Of a stretch of DNA of 64,000 nucleotides, positions 46,324 through 56,177 are shown one piece after another; positions within the stretch are counted from its first letter, which is position 1; the number at the start of each line of letters is the position of its first letter. The stretch comes from Maritimibacter harenae (lineage in GTDB: Bacteria > Pseudomonadota > Alphaproteobacteria > Rhodobacterales > Rhodobacteraceae). Location: contig NZ_WTUX01000011.1 of the NCBI RefSeq assembly GCF_009882975.1, forward strand, positions 299,362 through 363,361, given 5' to 3'. The notes beneath the pieces are model-generated. The model saw only the letters and a list, made by a program, of their open reading frames with translations, ran no database searches and was not told where the DNA came from. The translations under genes were made by a program, and so were the position numbers.

Positions 46324-46407
46324 GCGCGGGTCCCCTCGTGGCATTTGTCCGCCTCATAAGGGATGCGATGGCCGGAGGGAAGGGGCGAGGCGCGCCCGGG
46401 ACCGGGC

Positions 46408-46434
46408 AAAAAAAAGCCGGGCACGAGGCCCGGC
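46408..46434 (-). terminator. intrinsic terminator after the sulfotransferase-like gene
   Basis: GCCGGGC (46416-46422) pairs with GCCCGGC (46428-46434); on the minus strand eight T residues follow (46408-46415). The 5'-ward minus-strand sequence carries CACCTCCCTG (complement of 46445-46454), complementary to a Shine-Dalgarno. Confidence 0.8.
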
Positions 46435-46566
46435 CTAAGTCCAACAGGGAGGTGAAGACGATCAGACTGTGTGTCGACCGGCTTCGAGGCGGCATTTATG
46501 GGCAAAGTGCCTGTCGCGCAAGCAATGCGTGAACATGTCTGGTATGCGCGCGGCGCATGGCTGTGG

Positions 46567-47643
46567 TCAGGCGTTGTTTTCGCTTTGCCTCTCGAGGTGC
46601 CGCAGGTGCAGGCGCAAGCGCCACATTGGGCTTTTCCCGTGCGATTGCGCGAAGACGGTCGCCAGCGCCTTGAGCGTGTTGATCTCGTCGGCCGCGATCC
46701 ATTCGCCGGGTCGCAGGGACAACGGGGTGTCCACCGCCCGGGCCCGCTCGCGCGCGAGCGCGTCCGAGAAGACCGGCTCCCCGTCGAAGACCTCGCGGTC
46801 CACTCGCGCGGCGTCCGGCGCGTAGCGCGTGGCAAGCGTGTCGGCCAGCCCATGGTGGAGTTGCAGTTTCACCGTGTCGCGTGGTGCGCCGGGCGAGATC
46901 AGGTCGGCGAGCGGCCAGCCCAGGTGGTGACGGGCGCCGATGCCGTGGCGCGCCAGTGTCCGGTGGAACACCTTGAGACGCATGAGGTCATGCATGCCGA
47001 GGGCCACGTTCTTCTCCGGCGCGCCGTGATGGCGCGCGGTGGTGTCCGGGAAGGCCTGGGCGAGGAAATCCTCGATCACGGACCCGCCCGACAGCCGGTC
47101 GCGGATGAACGGGCGCACGGTGAGCCGGTCGCCGAAGGCGTCGCGCCAGCGCGCGAGCTTGCCGGCATATTCGAAGCGGTCGCCCTCGAGCTCGGCGTAC
47201 TTTTCGAGGCCGCAGAAAAGGGTGCCCATCTTGACGTGTTCGACGAAGAGAGAGGTGAAGGCCCCGAGATGGGGGCGAACGTAGAGCAACACGCGCGTCT
47301 CATCGAACCTGCGCATGAGTGGGGCGAGGGCCCGAGCCAGGTGGCGTGGCGGCAGTTCGGAGAAGCTTTCGGCCGACAGGATGACGGTATCGCCACGCTG
47401 CCCCGCGATCCAGGCGCGCATGCCGGCGACCCCGGCACGTGCGAACGGGTTGGACTTGCCGTAGCCGTGTTCGATCATGCGGTAGAGCGCATGGTGATCC
47501 TGCGTACGGGGCAGGGTCGCGTAGCGCCAGGATTGCCCCGCGACCTCAAGGTCGGGACGAAAAAGCGCGTTCTGGATCGATGTGCTGCCGGTCTTGTGTT
47601 GGCCGGCATGGATGATCAGTCGTCGTTTCGTCGCCATGCTCAT
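46567..47643 (-). CDS. sulfotransferase-like protein 1
   Basis: 358 aa. The N-terminal LIIHAGQHKTGSTSIQNAL is the 5'-phosphosulfate-binding (PAPS) loop of sulfotransferase-fold proteins. Later motifs (SAESFSEL, VLLYVRPHLGAFTSLF) match the helix and 3'-phosphate side of the PAPS site. Such proteins often modify cell-surface glycans; the acceptor here is unknown. A paralogue lies directly upstream (47733-48845). Base composition matches the rest of the window. ATG 47643 is the first codon. Confidence 0.8.
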   Translation of the reverse strand: MSMATKRRLIIHAGQHKTGSTSIQNALFRPDLEVAGQSWRYATLPRTQDHHALYRMIEHGYGKSNPFARAGVAGMRAWIAGQRGDTVILSAESFSELPPRHLARALAPLMRRFDETRVLLYVRPHLGAFTSLFVEHVKMGTLFCGLEKYAELEGDRFEYAGKLARWRDAFGDRLTVRPFIRDRLSGGSVIEDFLAQAFPDTTARHHGAPEKNVALGMHDLMRLKVFHRTLARHGIGARHHLGWPLADLISPGAPRDTVKLQLHHGLADTLATRYAPDAARVDREVFDGEPVFSDALARERARAVDTPLSLRPGEWIAADEINTLKALATVFAQSHGKSPMWRLRLHLRHLERQSENNA

Positions 47644-47732
47644 GAAATCCGCCCGATGCCGTCGCGGGGCCCGCAGGGCCCGGGGGCCTTATTGCCGGTT
47701 TGGGTGGGAGAGTCGACGGATGGGGGCACGCG

Positions 47733-48845
47733 TCAGCTGAGTTGCGCGCGCGTTGTTATACGGTCGATTTGCGTTATCCACCGTCCGGTACCATCCGCCA
47801 GTTCTCCGAGCGACTTCGCAAACGCCCGGATCGTGCGGATCTCCTCGCTTGACAGCCAATCCTCTGGAAAGAGGGATTGCGTCTCTGTCGGAGCTTTCTC
47901 GACGGCTCGGTCCAATGCATCTTCCATGATCTTCCGCCCGTCGAACCATTCCACGTCGACACGGCGTGCATCTTCGAGGCACGTCTTATGTGTTCTTTCG
48001 GCCATCTCTTTCGGCAATTGGAGACGCGCCGGCGTTTCATTCGCCGGTCCGGAAACAGGGAACAGGGAAGACAATGCCCAGCCCAACGCGAGATGTTGAT
48101 GCTTGCTCAGCTCCGGCAGCGCGTGATGCATCACGTGAAGGCGCATCAGGTCCTGAATGGAGAGGGATTCGTTTGCACGGGTCGTGTCGGTGAAGCTTAT
48201 TCTGTCAGGGCCCAGGGTGCAGGCAAAGAAGTCGGTCAGCAGATCACCGTCGTGAAGTTCGCGCCGCACCATCGGTCTAACGATGTAGCTGTCTCCCAAC
48301 GCATTTCGTGCGGCGGCCAGACGGTCCGCGTACAGGATAAGCTTGCCGGGAAATTCGTCAAAGTTATCGGCATAATGGGACCTTATATCCCAAGGCAGCC
48401 ACCCGATCTTGATCCGCTCGGCAAGCGTGGACTGGAAGCGTTCGAAATGTGGCCGTAGGTATGTAACGAACTGGATCTGATCCGGTGTCGCGCCAAACGT
48501 TTTCTCGATCTTCTCCAACAACCTGGACTTGTCGATATATTCCAGCGCCTCGGCCGACAATATCGTCACGTCGGCGTTTTCTTTCCGAGCGATCATGCTG
48601 AGCTGACGAAACCGGTCCAGGTGCATCTTCGGAGGACCGCCGGTTCGCATCTCTGCGCGTAATGAAGGCTGCAGACCATTGTGGTGCCACATGTCTTCAA
48701 CAAGGGGATAACAGATCGTCCCATCCTTCAGCGTCACGTCGCCTCGGCCGAGTGCGCGCTGAATCGTGGAGGATCCGGCTTTGTGGTCGCCGATGTGAAC
48801 GATCAGCCGTCCGGGGAACTTCTTTTGCCGTTTCAGAAACTTCAT
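47733..48845 (-). CDS. sulfotransferase-like protein 2 (lower GC)
   Basis: 370 aa. LIVHIGDHKAGSSTIQRAL matches the PAPS loop of the neighbour, and the order of motifs (LSAEALEYID, VTYLRPHFERFQSTL) is the same, so the two are paralogues. A stretch near 48481-48540 is only about 48% GC against roughly two thirds in neighbouring genes, and codon use looks more AT-tolerant. I infer more recent acquisition. Substrate unknown. Confidence 0.78.
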   Translation of the reverse strand: MKFLKRQKKFPGRLIVHIGDHKAGSSTIQRALGRGDVTLKDGTICYPLVEDMWHHNGLQPSLRAEMRTGGPPKMHLDRFRQLSMIARKENADVTILSAEALEYIDKSRLLEKIEKTFGATPDQIQFVTYLRPHFERFQSTLAERIKIGWLPWDIRSHYADNFDEFPGKLILYADRLAAARNALGDSYIVRPMVRRELHDGDLLTDFFACTLGPDRISFTDTTRANESLSIQDLMRLHVMHHALPELSKHQHLALGWALSSLFPVSGPANETPARLQLPKEMAERTHKTCLEDARRVDVEWFDGRKIMEDALDRAVEKAPTETQSLFPEDWLSSEEIRTIRAFAKSLGELADGTGRWITQIDRITTRAQLS

Positions 48846-48907
48846 GCCGCTCGCCCTGTTTTCCGGACGATGTCACGTGGCAGACGCTTTGCCGTCAAGC
48901 AGTTCCC

Positions 48908-49813
48908 CTAATCCGCGCCGGTTTCGGCGGCGCGTTTGCGGTGGTTCATGATTTCCTCGGTCACGAAATCGCGGAAGGCGGCGATGCGCTTGGAGTGGCG
49001 CAGTTCCTCGGGGTAGGCGAGGAAGACGGGGATTTCGCGGCTTTCCTCTTCCGGCAGCACGCGCTCGACCTCGGGGAAGTCCTGCAGGATGTAGTCGGGC
49101 AGGATGCCGATGCCGAGGCCGTTGAGCACCGCCTGGAGCACGCCGAAGTAGTTGTTCACGGTCAGAAGCGAGGCGACGTTGTTCGTCAGGATGTCCTGCG
49201 TGAAGGTGGCCCCCGCGCTCACCTGTGCTGAGTTCGTGTTCTGGCAGATGATGCGGTGGTTGCTGAGATCGGCCAGCGTTTCGGGCCGTCCGTAGGTGTC
49301 GAGGTAGCTGGGGCTGGCGTAGAGGCGCATGTTCACGCCCATCAGCCGTTTGCGGATCAGGTCGGCCTGGGACGGCTCCTTGAGCCGAATCGCGACGTCG
49401 GCTTCGCGCATCGGCAGGTCGAGCACGCGCTCCTCGAGCATCAGGTCGATCTTGAGCTCGGGGTGCTGCTCGTAGAGCTTGGGCAGGCGCGGGGCGAGCC
49501 AGAGCGAGCCGAAGCCGGTCGTGGTGGTGACGCGCAGTTCGCCGAACACCTCTTCCTTGGAATCGCGGATGCGTGCCACGGCGGCGTCGAGGCGCTGGAC
49601 CATCGCGCGGGTCGCGTCGAACAGCAGTTCGCCCTGCTCGGTGAGGATCAGGCCGCGCGCGTGGCGGTGGAAGAGGGTGGCATTCAGGCTCTCCTCCAGC
49701 CCGCGAATCTGGCGGGAGACCGCCGATTGGCTGAGGTTGAGCGCCTCCCCGGCATGGGTGAGGCTGCCCGCATCCGCCACGGCGTGAAAGATTCTGAGCT
49801 TGTCCCAGTCCAT
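48908..49813 (-). CDS. LysR-family regulator divergent from the IorAB-fusion gene
   Basis: 301 aa from ATG 49813 (MDWDKLRIFHAVADAGSLTHAG); a GTG at 49822 has AGGA 6 bases upstream and would add three residues. The winged helix is at about 1-62 (LSQSAVSRQIRGLEESL), the effector domain follows. It is divergent from the large IorA/IorB gene and therefore a candidate regulator of it. The effector is unknown. Confidence 0.92.
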   Translation of the reverse strand: MDWDKLRIFHAVADAGSLTHAGEALNLSQSAVSRQIRGLEESLNATLFHRHARGLILTEQGELLFDATRAMVQRLDAAVARIRDSKEEVFGELRVTTTTGFGSLWLAPRLPKLYEQHPELKIDLMLEERVLDLPMREADVAIRLKEPSQADLIRKRLMGVNMRLYASPSYLDTYGRPETLADLSNHRIICQNTNSAQVSAGATFTQDILTNNVASLLTVNNYFGVLQAVLNGLGIGILPDYILQDFPEVERVLPEEESREIPVFLAYPEELRHSKRIAAFRDFVTEEIMNHRKRAAETGAD

Positions 49814-49972
49814 CCCGGTCACATCTTATCCTGTTTCGCGCAAATTCGAGCGCTTCTTATCATCATGTAGTCGTGAAATGCCAAGGAAGTGTTTCACGAG
49901 GTTTGTCTTTTACAGGTCAATCAATTTGACCTAACCTCGAGATGCCCAAAAGCTAGCCACAGGAGCGCGCCA

Positions 49973-52900
49973 ATGCGGCAGGATGTTTCACTGCACGATC
50001 GATTCGACCTGGCCAAGAGCCCGGTTCTTCTGAACGGCACGCAGGCGCTGGTGCGCCTGATGCTCATCCAGTCGGCACGCGACCGGGCGGCGGGGTTGAA
50101 TACGGCAGGCTACGTCACGGGCTACCGCGGCTCGCCGCTGGGCGGTGTCGACAGCTGGATGATGCGCGCGGCCAAGGACCTCGAGGCCGCGAACGTGCGC
50201 TTCGAACCCGGGCTGAACGAAGACCTGGCGGCCACCGCGCTCTGGGGCGCCCAGCAGGCCGAACTGCGCGGCGAGGGCAAGTACGACGGGGTCTTCGGGC
50301 TCTGGTACGGCAAGGGGCCGGGCGTGGACCGCTCCGGCGACGTGATGCGCCATGCCAACATGGCCGGGTCCAGCCCGAACGGCGGCGTGCTGATGGCGAT
50401 GGGCGACGACCACACCGGCGAAAGCTCGACCGTGCTGCACCAGTCCGACTGGGCGATGGTCGATGCCTACATGCCGGTGCTGTCGCCGGCGGGCGTGCAG
50501 GAAATCATCGACCTCGGCGTCTACGGCTACGGCCTGTCGCGCTTTTCCGGGCTCTGGGCGGGCCTGAAGCTGATGAAGGACACGGTCGAGGCGACCGCGG
50601 TGGTCGATGGCGATCCCGCGCGCATGTCGCTGGTCACGCCCGAGGATTTCGTGATGCCCGACGGTGGGCTCAACATCCGGCTGATCGACGACCGGATAGC
50701 GCAGGAAGCGCGGATGATCGACTACAAGCGCTTCGCGGCCGAGGCCTATGCCCGCGCGAACCGGATCGACCGGCGCATGTGGGGCAAGCCGGGGGCCAAG
50801 ATCGGCCTTGTGGCGGCCGGCAAGAACTGGCTCGACCTGACCCACGCGCTGAGCCTTCTGGGCATCGACGAGGCCGAGGCGGAACGCCTTGGCATCACCA
50901 CCTACAAGGTTGCCCAGACCTGGCCGCTCGACATGACGAGCTTCCACGAGTTCGCCGAGGGCCTCGATCTCGTGATCGTGGTCGAGGAGAAGCGCAAGCT
51001 GATCGAGGTGCAGATCAAGGAGGCGATCTTCGACGACCGGCGCGGCCGCCGCGTCTATGGCTGGCACAAGGGCGACACCTGGGAGCACGGGCGCCAGCTC
51101 GAGCTGTTTCCCACGCGCTACGCGCTCGACCCCGTGATGATCGCCGAGAAGCTGGGCGAGATCTTCATCGAGGAGGGCCGTGACACGGATGCGATCCGGG
51201 GCGGGCTCGCCAAGGTGGCCGAGGCCAAGAAGGCCGACAATGCCGAGCAGATCGCGGCACGGCTGCCGTATTTCTGCGCGGGCTGCCCGCACAACACCTC
51301 GACCAAGCTGCCCGAGGGCTCGCGCGGTTATGCCGGGATCGGCTGCCACTACATGGTGCAGTGGATGGACCGCGACACCGTCGGCTTCACCCACATGGGT
51401 GGCGAGGGCGTGAACTGGATCGGGGAGGCCCCGTTCTCCACCCGCCAGCACGTGTTTCAGAACCTGGGCGACGGGACCTACAACCATTCCGGCATCCAGG
51501 CGATCCGCGCGGCCATCGCGGCGGGCACCAACATCACCTTCAAGATCCTCTACAACGACGCCGTCGCCATGACCGGCGGCCAGCCCAACGAGGGCGGGCT
51601 CGATCCCTACCGGATCGCGGCCGAGATGAAGGCGGCGGGTGTCGAGAAGCTCGTGGTCGTCCACGATCCCAAGGAGGGCGTGGACCCGGCGAAGATGCCG
51701 GCGGGCGTGAGCGTTCATGACCGCGACGAGCTGATCAACATCGAAGAGGAATTGCGCGAAATCAAGGGCGTATCCGTCCTTCTTTACGTGCAGACCTGTG
51801 CGGCGGAGAAGCGGCGGCGGCGCAAGAAGGGCGCGTTTCCGGACCCCGACAAGCGCATCCTCATCAACACCGACATCTGCGAGGGCTGCGGCGATTGCGG
51901 GGTGCAGTCGAACTGCGTCGCGATCACGCCCGTGGAGACGGAACTGGGGCGCAAGCGCGCCATTGACCAGTCGGCCTGCAACAAGGATTACTCCTGCCTC
52001 AAGGGCTTCTGCCCGAGCTTCATCGAGGTCGAGGGCGGCACGCCGAAGAAGCGCGCGGCCTCGGATGTCGCGCTGCCGGAAATGCCGGCCCCGGCGCTTC
52101 CAGCGATCGACGGCACCTGGAACATGGTGATCACCGGCGTGGGCGGCACGGGCGTCGTGACCATCGGCGCGATCCTGGCGCAGGCCGCGCATATCGACGG
52201 CAAGGGCGCGGGGATGATGGAGATGGCCGGGCTTGCCCAGAAGGGCGGTGCCGTGCTGGTCCACCTGCGCGTGGCCGAGACGCCGGAGGACATCTCGGCG
52301 ATCCGGGTCGCGACCGGGGAATGCGACGCTCTGATCGGCGGTGAACTGGTGGTGTCGGCGGATGCCAAGACGCTCGGGCTGATGACCACCGGGCGCACCG
52401 GCGGCGTGGTGGACAGCCACGAGACCGTCACCGGCGATTTCACCCGCGACACGGAATTCCGTATTCCGGGCGACCGTTTGGAGCTGTCTCTTGAGGCACG
52501 GCTTAAGGAAAGGCTGACGCTGTTCGACGCGACCGAACTGGCCGAGGCGCTCATGGGCGACTCGATCTATTCCAACATGATGGTGCTGGGCGCCGCCTGG
52601 CAGGCAGGGCTCGTTCCGATCAGCGGTGAGGCCATCGACCGGGCGATCGAGCTCAACGGTCAGGCCGTGGAGCGCAACCGCCGCGCCTTCGACATCGGCC
52701 GCTGGGTGGTCATCGACCGCGACGCGGCACTTCGCGCCGGCGGATCGAAAGTGGTCGACAAGCCCCTGACATTGGACGAGAAAATCGCGTTCCGCGAGGA
52801 TCACCTTACGGCCTACCAGAACAAGCGGCTGGCCAAGCGGTACCGCAAGCTCGTGGACCGGGCGCCGGACGAGGCGATGCGCGAGGCAATCGCGCTCGGC

Positions 52901-53395
52901 TACCACAAGCTCCTGTCCTACAAGGACGAGTACGAGGTCGCCCGCCTGATGCGCGACACCCGGGCCAAGGCCGAGGCGGCGTTCGACGGCGACCTGAAGC
53001 TGAAGGTCCATCTCGCGCCGCCGATCATGAACGGCACAGCCCCGGACGGGCGCCCGAAGAAGCGCGCCTTCGGCGAGGGCGCGGTCAAGGCGATGGGCAT
53101 CCTGCCGCGCATGAAGGTGCTGCGCGGCACGCCGTTCGACCCGTTCGGGCGCTCCGAGGAGCGGCGCATGGAGCGGGCGCTGATCGCGGAATACGAGGCC
53201 GACATGAAGGCCGTGATCGACGGTTACGACAAAGGCAACCACGAGGCCGCCGTCGAGCTTGCGCACCTGCCGCTCACCATCCGGGGCTTCGGGCCGGTGA
53301 AGGCGGAAAACGCCGAGAAGGCCGCGAAGCGCCGTGAAGAGCTCCTGGCAGCCTTCCACGCGGGCGATGCACCGGCGGCCCAGGCGGCCGAGTGA
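49973..53395 (+). CDS. IorA/IorB fusion: indolepyruvate ferredoxin oxidoreductase-like
   Basis: 1,140 aa from the ATG at 49973 (ACAGGAG 8 bases upstream). Single-chain 2-oxoacid oxidoreductase: an IorA-like TPP part first (FCAGCPHNTSTKL about 430; GGQPNEGGLDP), a ferredoxin-like cluster site (CEGCGDCGVQSNCVAI, CNKDYSCLKGFC, about 635-685), then an IorB-like gamma domain (ITGVGGTGVVTIGAILAQAA; MAGLAQKGGAVLVHLR). It should oxidise aromatic or branched 2-oxoacids to acyl-CoA with ferredoxin-type electron transfer. Substrate is inferred only from family. Confidence 0.93.
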   Translation: MRQDVSLHDRFDLAKSPVLLNGTQALVRLMLIQSARDRAAGLNTAGYVTGYRGSPLGGVDSWMMRAAKDLEAANVRFEPGLNEDLAATALWGAQQAELRGEGKYDGVFGLWYGKGPGVDRSGDVMRHANMAGSSPNGGVLMAMGDDHTGESSTVLHQSDWAMVDAYMPVLSPAGVQEIIDLGVYGYGLSRFSGLWAGLKLMKDTVEATAVVDGDPARMSLVTPEDFVMPDGGLNIRLIDDRIAQEARMIDYKRFAAEAYARANRIDRRMWGKPGAKIGLVAAGKNWLDLTHALSLLGIDEAEAERLGITTYKVAQTWPLDMTSFHEFAEGLDLVIVVEEKRKLIEVQIKEAIFDDRRGRRVYGWHKGDTWEHGRQLELFPTRYALDPVMIAEKLGEIFIEEGRDTDAIRGGLAKVAEAKKADNAEQIAARLPYFCAGCPHNTSTKLPEGSRGYAGIGCHYMVQWMDRDTVGFTHMGGEGVNWIGEAPFSTRQHVFQNLGDGTYNHSGIQAIRAAIAAGTNITFKILYNDAVAMTGGQPNEGGLDPYRIAAEMKAAGVEKLVVVHDPKEGVDPAKMPAGVSVHDRDELINIEEELREIKGVSVLLYVQTCAAEKRRRRKKGAFPDPDKRILINTDICEGCGDCGVQSNCVAITPVETELGRKRAIDQSACNKDYSCLKGFCPSFIEVEGGTPKKRAASDVALPEMPAPALPAIDGTWNMVITGVGGTGVVTIGAILAQAAHIDGKGAGMMEMAGLAQKGGAVLVHLRVAETPEDISAIRVATGECDALIGGELVVSADAKTLGLMTTGRTGGVVDSHETVTGDFTRDTEFRIPGDRLELSLEARLKERLTLFDATELAEALMGDSIYSNMMVLGAAWQAGLVPISGEAIDRAIELNGQAVERNRRAFDIGRWVVIDRDAALRAGGSKVVDKPLTLDEKIAFREDHLTAYQNKRLAKRYRKLVDRAPDEAMREAIALGYHKLLSYKDEYEVARLMRDTRAKAEAAFDGDLKLKVHLAPPIMNGTAPDGRPKKRAFGEGAVKAMGILPRMKVLRGTPFDPFGRSEERRMERALIAEYEADMKAVIDGYDKGNHEAAVELAHLPLTIRGFGPVKAENAEKAAKRREELLAAFHAGDAPAAQAAE

Positions 53396-53697
53396 GCAAA
53401 AGGAGCGCGCTGGCGCGCGCGCTTGCCTGAGCCGCGCGGCCGGGCTGCGCCCGCCCGCGCGGCGGCAGGGGGACCCGTCCCCCGTCGCGCCGTGGCGCGA
53501 CCCCCCCCTGAGGTATTTTCGAAACAGAGAAGGGACCCGCTGTCGGGGACCGTCACCGTCGGGGCCTGCAATTTCGTGCCGAGCCCGATTCCATGATGGA
53601 TTTCCTGCGGGAACAAACATATGCCTTGTCGCCGATACCCGTGGCGCGTGGCGTCACGGGGCATGACTTCGAGGAACGGCACAAGGCGTGATCGCCC
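53396..53697. other. 302-base gap between the IorAB-fusion and murI
   Basis: It holds the GC-rich hairpins and REP-like element B at 53468-53532. A 32-aa open frame at 53593-53691 (MMDFLREQTYALSPIPVARG...) has no recognised family and a poor ribosome site; I treat it as doubtful. No other gene is visible. Confidence 0.5.
53468..53532. repeat. REP-like intergenic element, copy B
   Basis: Hairpin GGGGGAC/GTCCCCC (53468-53483), hairpin GTCGCGCC/GGCGCGAC (53484-53501), then GAGGTATTTTCGAAACAGAGAAG (53510-53532). The same order of GC hairpin plus GAxGTATTT..GAAC..GAAG occurs at 44101-44153. It sits 72 bases past the IorAB-fusion stop. Confidence 0.5.
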
Positions 53698-54510
53698 ATG
53701 GCGGTAGGGATTTTCGACTCGGGGCTCGGCGGGCTCACGGTTCTGGACGCGGTGACGAAGCGGCTGCCCGACGTGCCGTTCGTCTATTTCGGTGACAACG
53801 CCCACGCACCCTACGGGGTGCGGGATGCGGAAGACGTCTACCAGCTCACCACCAGCGCGGTGTCGCGGCTGTGGGAGGAGGGCTGCGACCTCGTGATCCT
53901 GGCGTGCAACACGGCCTCCGCCGCGGCCCTGCGCCGGATGCAGGAGAGCTGGATTCCGGCCGACAAGCGCGTGCTGGGCGTCTTCGTGCCGCTGATCGAG
54001 GCGCTGACCGAGCGCAAGTGGGGCGACAACAGCCCGCCGCGCGAAGTGGCGGTGAAGCACGTGGCGCTCTTCGCGACGCCGGCGACCGTGGCGAGCCGCG
54101 CGTTCCAGCGGGAACTGGCCTTCCGCGCCATCGGGGTCGATGTCGAGGCGCAGGCCTGCGGCGGCGTTGTGGACGCGATCGAGGAGGGGGACATGATCCT
54201 CGCCGAGGCGCTGGTGCGCAGCCACGTGGAGGCGCTCAAGCGCAAGATGCCCACGCCGGAGGCCGCGATCCTGGGCTGCACGCATTACCCGTTGATGGAA
54301 GACGTGTTCCAGGATGCGCTGGGGCCCGACGTGGCGGTCTACAGCCAGGCGAACCTCGTGGCCGAGAGCCTGGCCGACTATCTCGAGCGTCACCCGAAGA
54401 TGATCGGGCCGGGGACCGAGACAAAGTTCCTGACCACCGGCAACCCGGTCAAGGTGTCGGGCGGCGCGACGCGCTTCCTGCGACGTAAGATCACCTTCGA
54501 GTCGGCGTGA
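53698..54510 (+). CDS. murI: glutamate racemase
   Basis: 270 aa. It makes D-glutamate for peptidoglycan. [13 protein letters not shown] (4-16), the first catalytic Cys in [12 protein letters not shown] (about 72) and the second in [10 protein letters not shown] (about 191) are intact. It starts argC-side genes on the plus strand and may share a transcript with argC, 55 bases downstream. Confidence 0.96.
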   Translation: MAVGIFDSGLGGLTVLDAVTKRLPDVPFVYFGDNAHAPYGVRDAEDVYQLTTSAVSRLWEEGCDLVILACNTASAAALRRMQESWIPADKRVLGVFVPLIEALTERKWGDNSPPREVAVKHVALFATPATVASRAFQRELAFRAIGVDVEAQACGGVVDAIEEGDMILAEALVRSHVEALKRKMPTPEAAILGCTHYPLMEDVFQDALGPDVAVYSQANLVAESLADYLERHPKMIGPGTETKFLTTGNPVKVSGGATRFLRRKITFESA

Positions 54511-54565
54511 ATTGAACGCCGGGGCGAAAAGCCCTACATCCTTTCCAACTTATTCCGAGGTTTGA

Positions 54566-55594
54566 ATGACCCATAAAATCGCCATTCTCGGTGCGTCCGG
54601 CTACACCGGCGCGGAGCTCGTCCGGCTGATCGCGACCCATCCGTCGATGGAGATCGTGGCGCTGTCGGCGGACCGCAAGGCCGGGATGGAGATGGCGGAG
54701 GTCTATCCGCAGCTGCGCCACCTCGACCTGCCGCGGCTGGTGACGATGGACGAGATCGACTTCGACCAGGTCGACCTGTGCTTCGCCGCGCTGCCCCACG
54801 GGCTGTCCCAGGCGCTGGTGCGCGATCTGCCGGAGCGGGTGAAGGTCGTGGATCTCGGCGCCGATTTCCGGCTGGCCGATCCGGACGACTACACCAAGTG
54901 GTACGGCAACGCGCACGAGGCCACGGAGCTTCAGAAAACCGCCGTCTACGGGCTGACCGAGTTCAACCGCGACCGCATCCGGGACGCGCGTCTCGTGGCC
55001 GGGACCGGCTGCAATGCCGCCACCGTGCAGTTCGCGCTGCGTCCGCTGATCGAGGAGGGGTTGATCGACCTCGACCGGATCATCTGCGACCTCAAGAACG
55101 GGGTGTCGGGGGCGGGGCGCAGCCTGAAGGAAAACATGCTTTTCGCCGAGCGTTCGACCGATGTCCAGGGCTATGCCCAGGGCGGCAAGCACCGCCACCT
55201 GGGCGAGTTCGACCAGGAGTTCAGCCGGATCGCGGGCCGCAAGGTGGAGATCATGTTCACCCCGCATCTCGTGCCGGTGAACCGCGGGATCCTCGCCGAC
55301 TGCTATGTCGAGGGGGACCCCAAGGCGATCCACAACGCGCTGGTCGCACGTTACGAGGCCGAGCCGTTCATCGAGGTGCTGCCCTTCGGGCAGGCGCCCG
55401 GCATGGGACATGTCATGGGATCGAATTTCTGCCATATCGGCGTGATCGGGGACCGGGTGCCGGGCCGCGCGCTGGTGGTCTCCACGCTCGACAACCTGTG
55501 CAAGGGGTCGAGCGGGCAGGCGATGCAGAACGCGAACCTCATGCTCGGGGAAGACGAGACGACGGGGCTGATGCTGGCCCCCGTCTTTCCTTGA
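54566..55594 (+). CDS. argC: N-acetyl-gamma-glutamyl-phosphate reductase
   Basis: 342 aa, long type. The NADP-binding [15 protein letters not shown] (7-21) and the catalytic Cys in [17 protein letters not shown] (about 150) are clear, with [10 protein letters not shown] near residue 233. It performs the third step of arginine synthesis. It is followed by ccmE after 65 bases, the usual order in Rhodobacterales. Confidence 0.96.
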   Translation: MTHKIAILGASGYTGAELVRLIATHPSMEIVALSADRKAGMEMAEVYPQLRHLDLPRLVTMDEIDFDQVDLCFAALPHGLSQALVRDLPERVKVVDLGADFRLADPDDYTKWYGNAHEATELQKTAVYGLTEFNRDRIRDARLVAGTGCNAATVQFALRPLIEEGLIDLDRIICDLKNGVSGAGRSLKENMLFAERSTDVQGYAQGGKHRHLGEFDQEFSRIAGRKVEIMFTPHLVPVNRGILADCYVEGDPKAIHNALVARYEAEPFIEVLPFGQAPGMGHVMGSNFCHIGVIGDRVPGRALVVSTLDNLCKGSSGQAMQNANLMLGEDETTGLMLAPVFP

Positions 55595-55659
55595 CGGGGA
55601 TCAAGGTTGCCGGCGCGGCGCCCTGTTAGGGTCCGCGCATCTTTAAGGAGGGCCACGCG

Positions 55660-56112
55660 ATGGCGGGCATGAAAGGGTTGAAGAAACGCAGGCGGGTCCA
55701 GATCATCCTGGTCACCTTCGCCGCGCTGATACTGGCCACCGGTCTGATCGGCTACGCGTTCCGCGACGGGATCAACTATTTCCGCTCGCCCACGCAGGTG
55801 GCCGAGGAGCCGCCGGCGCCGAACGAGGTGTTCCGGATCGGCGGGCTCGTCGAAGAAGGCTCGATCGTGCGCGGGCAGGGCGAAACCGTGACCTTCGCCG
55901 TGACCGACGGGGCGAACCGGGTGCCGGTGTCCTACACGGGCGTTCTGCCGGACCTGTTCGGCGAGAACCAGGGCATGGTCGGCACCGGAAGCTACGTCGA
56001 CGGCGTGTTCAGGGCGACCGAGATCCTGGCCAAGCACGACGAGGAATACATGCCCAAGGAAGTGCTCGACACGCTGAAGGAACAGGGCGTCTACGTCGAG
56101 CCGAACTCCTGA
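55660..56112 (+). CDS. ccmE: cytochrome c maturation haem chaperone CcmE
   Basis: 150 aa. A basic N-terminus and one membrane helix (about 15-33) precede a periplasmic OB-fold. The haem-binding His 126 and Tyr 130 are in LAKHDEEYMPKEV. It hands haem to CcmF-CcmH, encoded 4.3 kb downstream; the cassette for gene-transfer-agent release and barrels lies between. No other ccm genes are near. Confidence 0.96.
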   Translation: MAGMKGLKKRRRVQIILVTFAALILATGLIGYAFRDGINYFRSPTQVAEEPPAPNEVFRIGGLVEEGSIVRGQGETVTFAVTDGANRVPVSYTGVLPDLFGENQGMVGTGSYVDGVFRATEILAKHDEEYMPKEVLDTLKEQGVYVEPNS

Positions 56113-56177
56113 TTACCGGCTCCTTAACGCTTTGAACCGAGCCTCGTCTTCGCATTCCAGGTGCGGAGGTCGAGAGC

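Noticed and set aside
49988-53620. A minus-strand open frame of about 1,200 codons opposite the IorAB-fusion gene
   Set aside because: It is antisense to a clearly conserved protein, in the frame where high-GC codons rarely give stops; its product is Arg/His/Asp-rich with no recognisable motif.
53593-53691. 32-aa open frame upstream of murI
   Set aside because: No recognised family, no good ribosome site, and only a short frame; kept as doubtful rather than called a gene.
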